This document shows positions 5,370 to 6,711 of a stretch of DNA of 6,711 nt, piece by piece; the stretch's first letter is position 1, and each line of letters starts with the position of its first letter. The translations under genes and the position numbers were made by a program. The notes beneath the pieces are model-generated. The model searched no databases. It was not told where the DNA came from and saw only the letters and a program-made list of their open reading frames with translations. The stretch comes from Clostridia bacterium (GTDB lineage: Bacteria > Bacillota_A > Clostridia > Christensenellales > Borkfalkiaceae), in assembly GCA_017621955.1 (NCBI GenBank), contig JAGASB010000337.1, positions 1-6,711 on the forward strand. Reading direction: 5' to 3'.

Positions 5370-6444
5370 TTAATTTTTTAACCCCCTTTTTAACTATAAC
5401 TACAAGTGCTATGGGGAAAACGTTGCCTAAAAGAAAGAAGTAAATTCCCGCATAGTTAATCATAAAATTTTCAATACCCGCTATAAACTGATAAAAAACA
5501 AGCAGTATGAGTGCTTGGACACCCACGCAAATAGCCGAAGCAATCCACGGTTTTTTGAATTTAAAAACGTAATTTAAAATTCTGCACGAAAAAAACATTG
5601 GAAGCGATAGACAAAAAAGATTTACGAACAAAATCATAATAATCCCTATATAATCAAACCGACCAAGATTATTTATTACGGTTGTATACTTGGAAATTTC
5701 AGTAAGGGCAAATCTTTGTCTAAACGCAATGGACGTGAAAATACAGTAAAATATAACCATAAAAGCAATTATCATAACTGCGCCGACTAAAAACGATAAA
5801 AATATTTTTAGTCCGTCCTTTTTGCCGTACTTAAATTCGCCTATAAAAAACAAAAGATAACTAACATCCCCAAACCAACTAAGCGACGAATAACTGCCTT
5901 TAACGATACTACCTATACCGTTAGCACCTATGGGTAGAATTGCACCAAAGTCAGCGTTGGTTATGGATAGGGCAATAAGCGTAACAAATCCGTTGACCGT
6001 TATAAGCCACATAATATCAGCCGTTCTGCCTATAACCCTTAATTTTTTAGCGCAAAAGTAAAGCGCAACAATAAAGAAAGGCAAAAAATAAAACACTGTC
6101 GGCTTTAAGGTGTAAAGCGTGAACTCAACGTAGTCTTTTTGTTCGTTTAAGGGAAGCACAGCCTTTAACATAAAATAGATAAAGAACATCATTAAAACAA
6201 TTTTTGCGCCCACTTTCCCAAACGAATTTTCAAGCAATCCAAAAAAATTAGTTTTAGACTTCTTGCACGCATAAACTATTGATAAAAGCGTTAAAAAGTC
6301 TACTAAAAGGCTTATTACGGCAGAAATCCACATATCTTCGTTAGCCGTTTTAGCAAGCATACTTGGTAAAACAAAAAGTTTAGTTATAGGCATAAAGGCA
6401 ATCAAAAAGAAACAAACTTGCCTACTTTTAAGTTGATAATTCAT
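5356..6444 (-). CDS. gerAB: GerAB-family spore germination permease-like subunit (362 aa)
   Basis: B subunits of GerA-type receptors are integral inner-membrane proteins of the APC transporter superfamily and are thought to bind the germinant, often an amino acid. The symbol denotes the family. Length is as usual for the family. About ten membrane segments can be seen, near residues 10-30, 38-60, 81-100, 116-132, 143-162, 186-203, 213-235, 263-285, 300-320 and 330-351. The segment NNLGRFDYIGIIMILFVNLF (258-277) corresponds to the conserved Arg-containing stretch before a late helix. A basic tail VKKGVKKLNAQG ends the protein. The start at 6444 has AAGGA at 6455-6459 (10-nt spacing) and lies 3 bp after the gerAA stop. 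Its last 14 bp overlap gerAC. Gene order A-B-C is the classic receptor layout. The germinant cannot be inferred. Confidence 0.9.
   Translation of the reverse strand: MNYQLKSRQVCFFLIAFMPITKLFVLPSMLAKTANEDMWISAVISLLVDFLTLLSIVYACKKSKTNFFGLLENSFGKVGAKIVLMMFFIYFMLKAVLPLNEQKDYVEFTLYTLKPTVFYFLPFFIVALYFCAKKLRVIGRTADIMWLITVNGFVTLIALSITNADFGAILPIGANGIGSIVKGSYSSLSWFGDVSYLLFFIGEFKYGKKDGLKIFLSFLVGAVMIIAFMVIFYCIFTSIAFRQRFALTEISKYTTVINNLGRFDYIGIIMILFVNLFCLSLPMFFSCRILNYVFKFKKPWIASAICVGVQALILLVFYQFIAGIENFMINYAGIYFFLLGNVFPIALVVIVKKGVKKLNAQG
5382..5388 (-). promoter_or_regulatory. Weak Shine-Dalgarno site of gerAC within the end of gerAB
   Basis: On the minus strand AAGGGGG is followed by a 12-nt A/T spacer and the gerAC ATG. 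The spacing is long and the core GGAG is absent, so initiation probably relies partly on ribosomes finishing gerAB, whose stop lies 8 nt inside gerAC. Confidence 0.5.
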
Positions 6445-6447
6445 AGA

Positions 6448-6711
6448 TTAACCGTCCTTTTTTCCATTAAAATTAATTCGCTTTTTATTTTTAACTTTAA
6501 GCGATTCGGGTCGCTTGTCAAGTTCTTGAATAAAGCCCTTGTATATTGCATCTTTCATATCGGCAGGAACAAGTGGAGAGAAAGGTGCGCAAATAGGCGT
6601 AGCGTAAGATTCAAATGATATTAGATAAATTGTAAGAAGTGCTACCGTGATAAGCACCGAATATATTCCGCCCGACCCTGCAATTACTAAAAACACAAGT
6701 CTAAGTACGGA
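6448..6711 (-). CDS. gerAA: GerAA-family spore germination receptor subunit A, C-terminal 87 residues, 5' truncated by window edge
   Basis: A subunits of GerA-type receptors have a large soluble N-terminal domain and a membrane domain, and form the core of the receptor in the spore inner membrane. Only the C-terminus is in the window. The frame is open to base 6711 (SVLRLVFLVIAG...), so the GTG at 6694-6696 is an internal Val codon and not a start. Visible are the end of one hydrophobic segment (VFLVIAGSGGIYSVLI), a second (VALLTIYLISF), and then the typical family tail: the SYATPICAPFSPLVPADMKDAI block followed by KRP and a Lys/Arg-rich end. The match to the GerAA pattern of G-x-P-Y-x-x-P-x-x-P plus D-x-K-D is good. 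The stop lies 3 bp before the gerAB ATG, so the two are in one operon. Any promoter is outside the window. Confidence 0.85.
   Translation of the reverse strand, partial: SVLRLVFLVIAGSGGIYSVLITVALLTIYLISFESYATPICAPFSPLVPADMKDAIYKGFIQELDKRPESLKVKNKKRINFNGKKDG
6455..6459 (-). promoter_or_regulatory. Shine-Dalgarno site of gerAB
   Basis: AAGGA on the minus strand, 10 nt before the gerAB ATG and inside the last codons of gerAA. It supports the chosen start and tight coupling of the two genes. Confidence 0.65.

Noticed and set aside
5080..5373. Plus-strand open frame opposite the gerAC 5' end, and a similar one at 4561-4752 opposite the Ser-rich linker
   Set aside because: Their composition mirrors the opposite gene (Asp/Glu/Leu runs are the reverse of Ser codons), and gerAC is clearly the real gene.
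6418..6618. Plus-strand 66-codon frame across the gerAA/gerAB junction
   Set aside because: It lies opposite two recognisable genes and shows no ribosome binding site or domain.

Overview
The window looks like a piece of a low-to-moderate GC, endospore-forming Firmicute, most likely a member of Clostridia. The evidence is a three-gene spore germination receptor operon of the GerA type, A-rich Shine-Dalgarno leaders, and a fused E1 alpha/beta 2-oxoacid dehydrogenase of a form I associate with Clostridia. I cannot name a species. No phage, transposase, CRISPR, tRNA or rRNA gene is visible.

Left part, plus strand (1-2920): the 3' end of a dihydrolipoamide dehydrogenase gene (E3) is followed 28 bp later by one 825-codon gene carrying both the alpha and beta halves of a thiamine-diphosphate E1. 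Together they supply two of the three activities of a 2-oxoacid dehydrogenase complex. The lipoyl-bearing E2 is not in the window and is presumably upstream. The E1 gene uses C-ending codons for Asn, Asp and Phe much more than lplA or the ger genes do, which suggests high expression.

Middle (2921-3151): a 231-bp gap holds an 87-nt interrupted palindrome, a 12-bp direct repeat and a strong GC hairpin close to the lplA start. Then comes lplA (3152-4126, plus), encoding lipoate-protein ligase. It attaches scavenged lipoate to carrier domains such as that of an E2, so it fits functionally with the E3/E1 genes.

Right part, minus strand (4128-6711): a germination receptor operon read right to left, gerAA (3' end only), gerAB and gerAC. 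The genes are packed with a 3-bp gap and a 14-bp overlap. It converges on lplA, with 1 bp between the two stop codons. A good intrinsic terminator for the lplA transcript lies inside the opposing gerAC coding sequence and can form fully only in the plus-strand RNA. No comparable terminator for the ger operon is seen at its end.

I see no clearly new multi-gene system. The points most worth a second look are the 87-nt palindrome, the terminator embedded in the opposing gene, the unusual lplA translation start, and the GerAC protein that lacks the lipoprotein cysteine.
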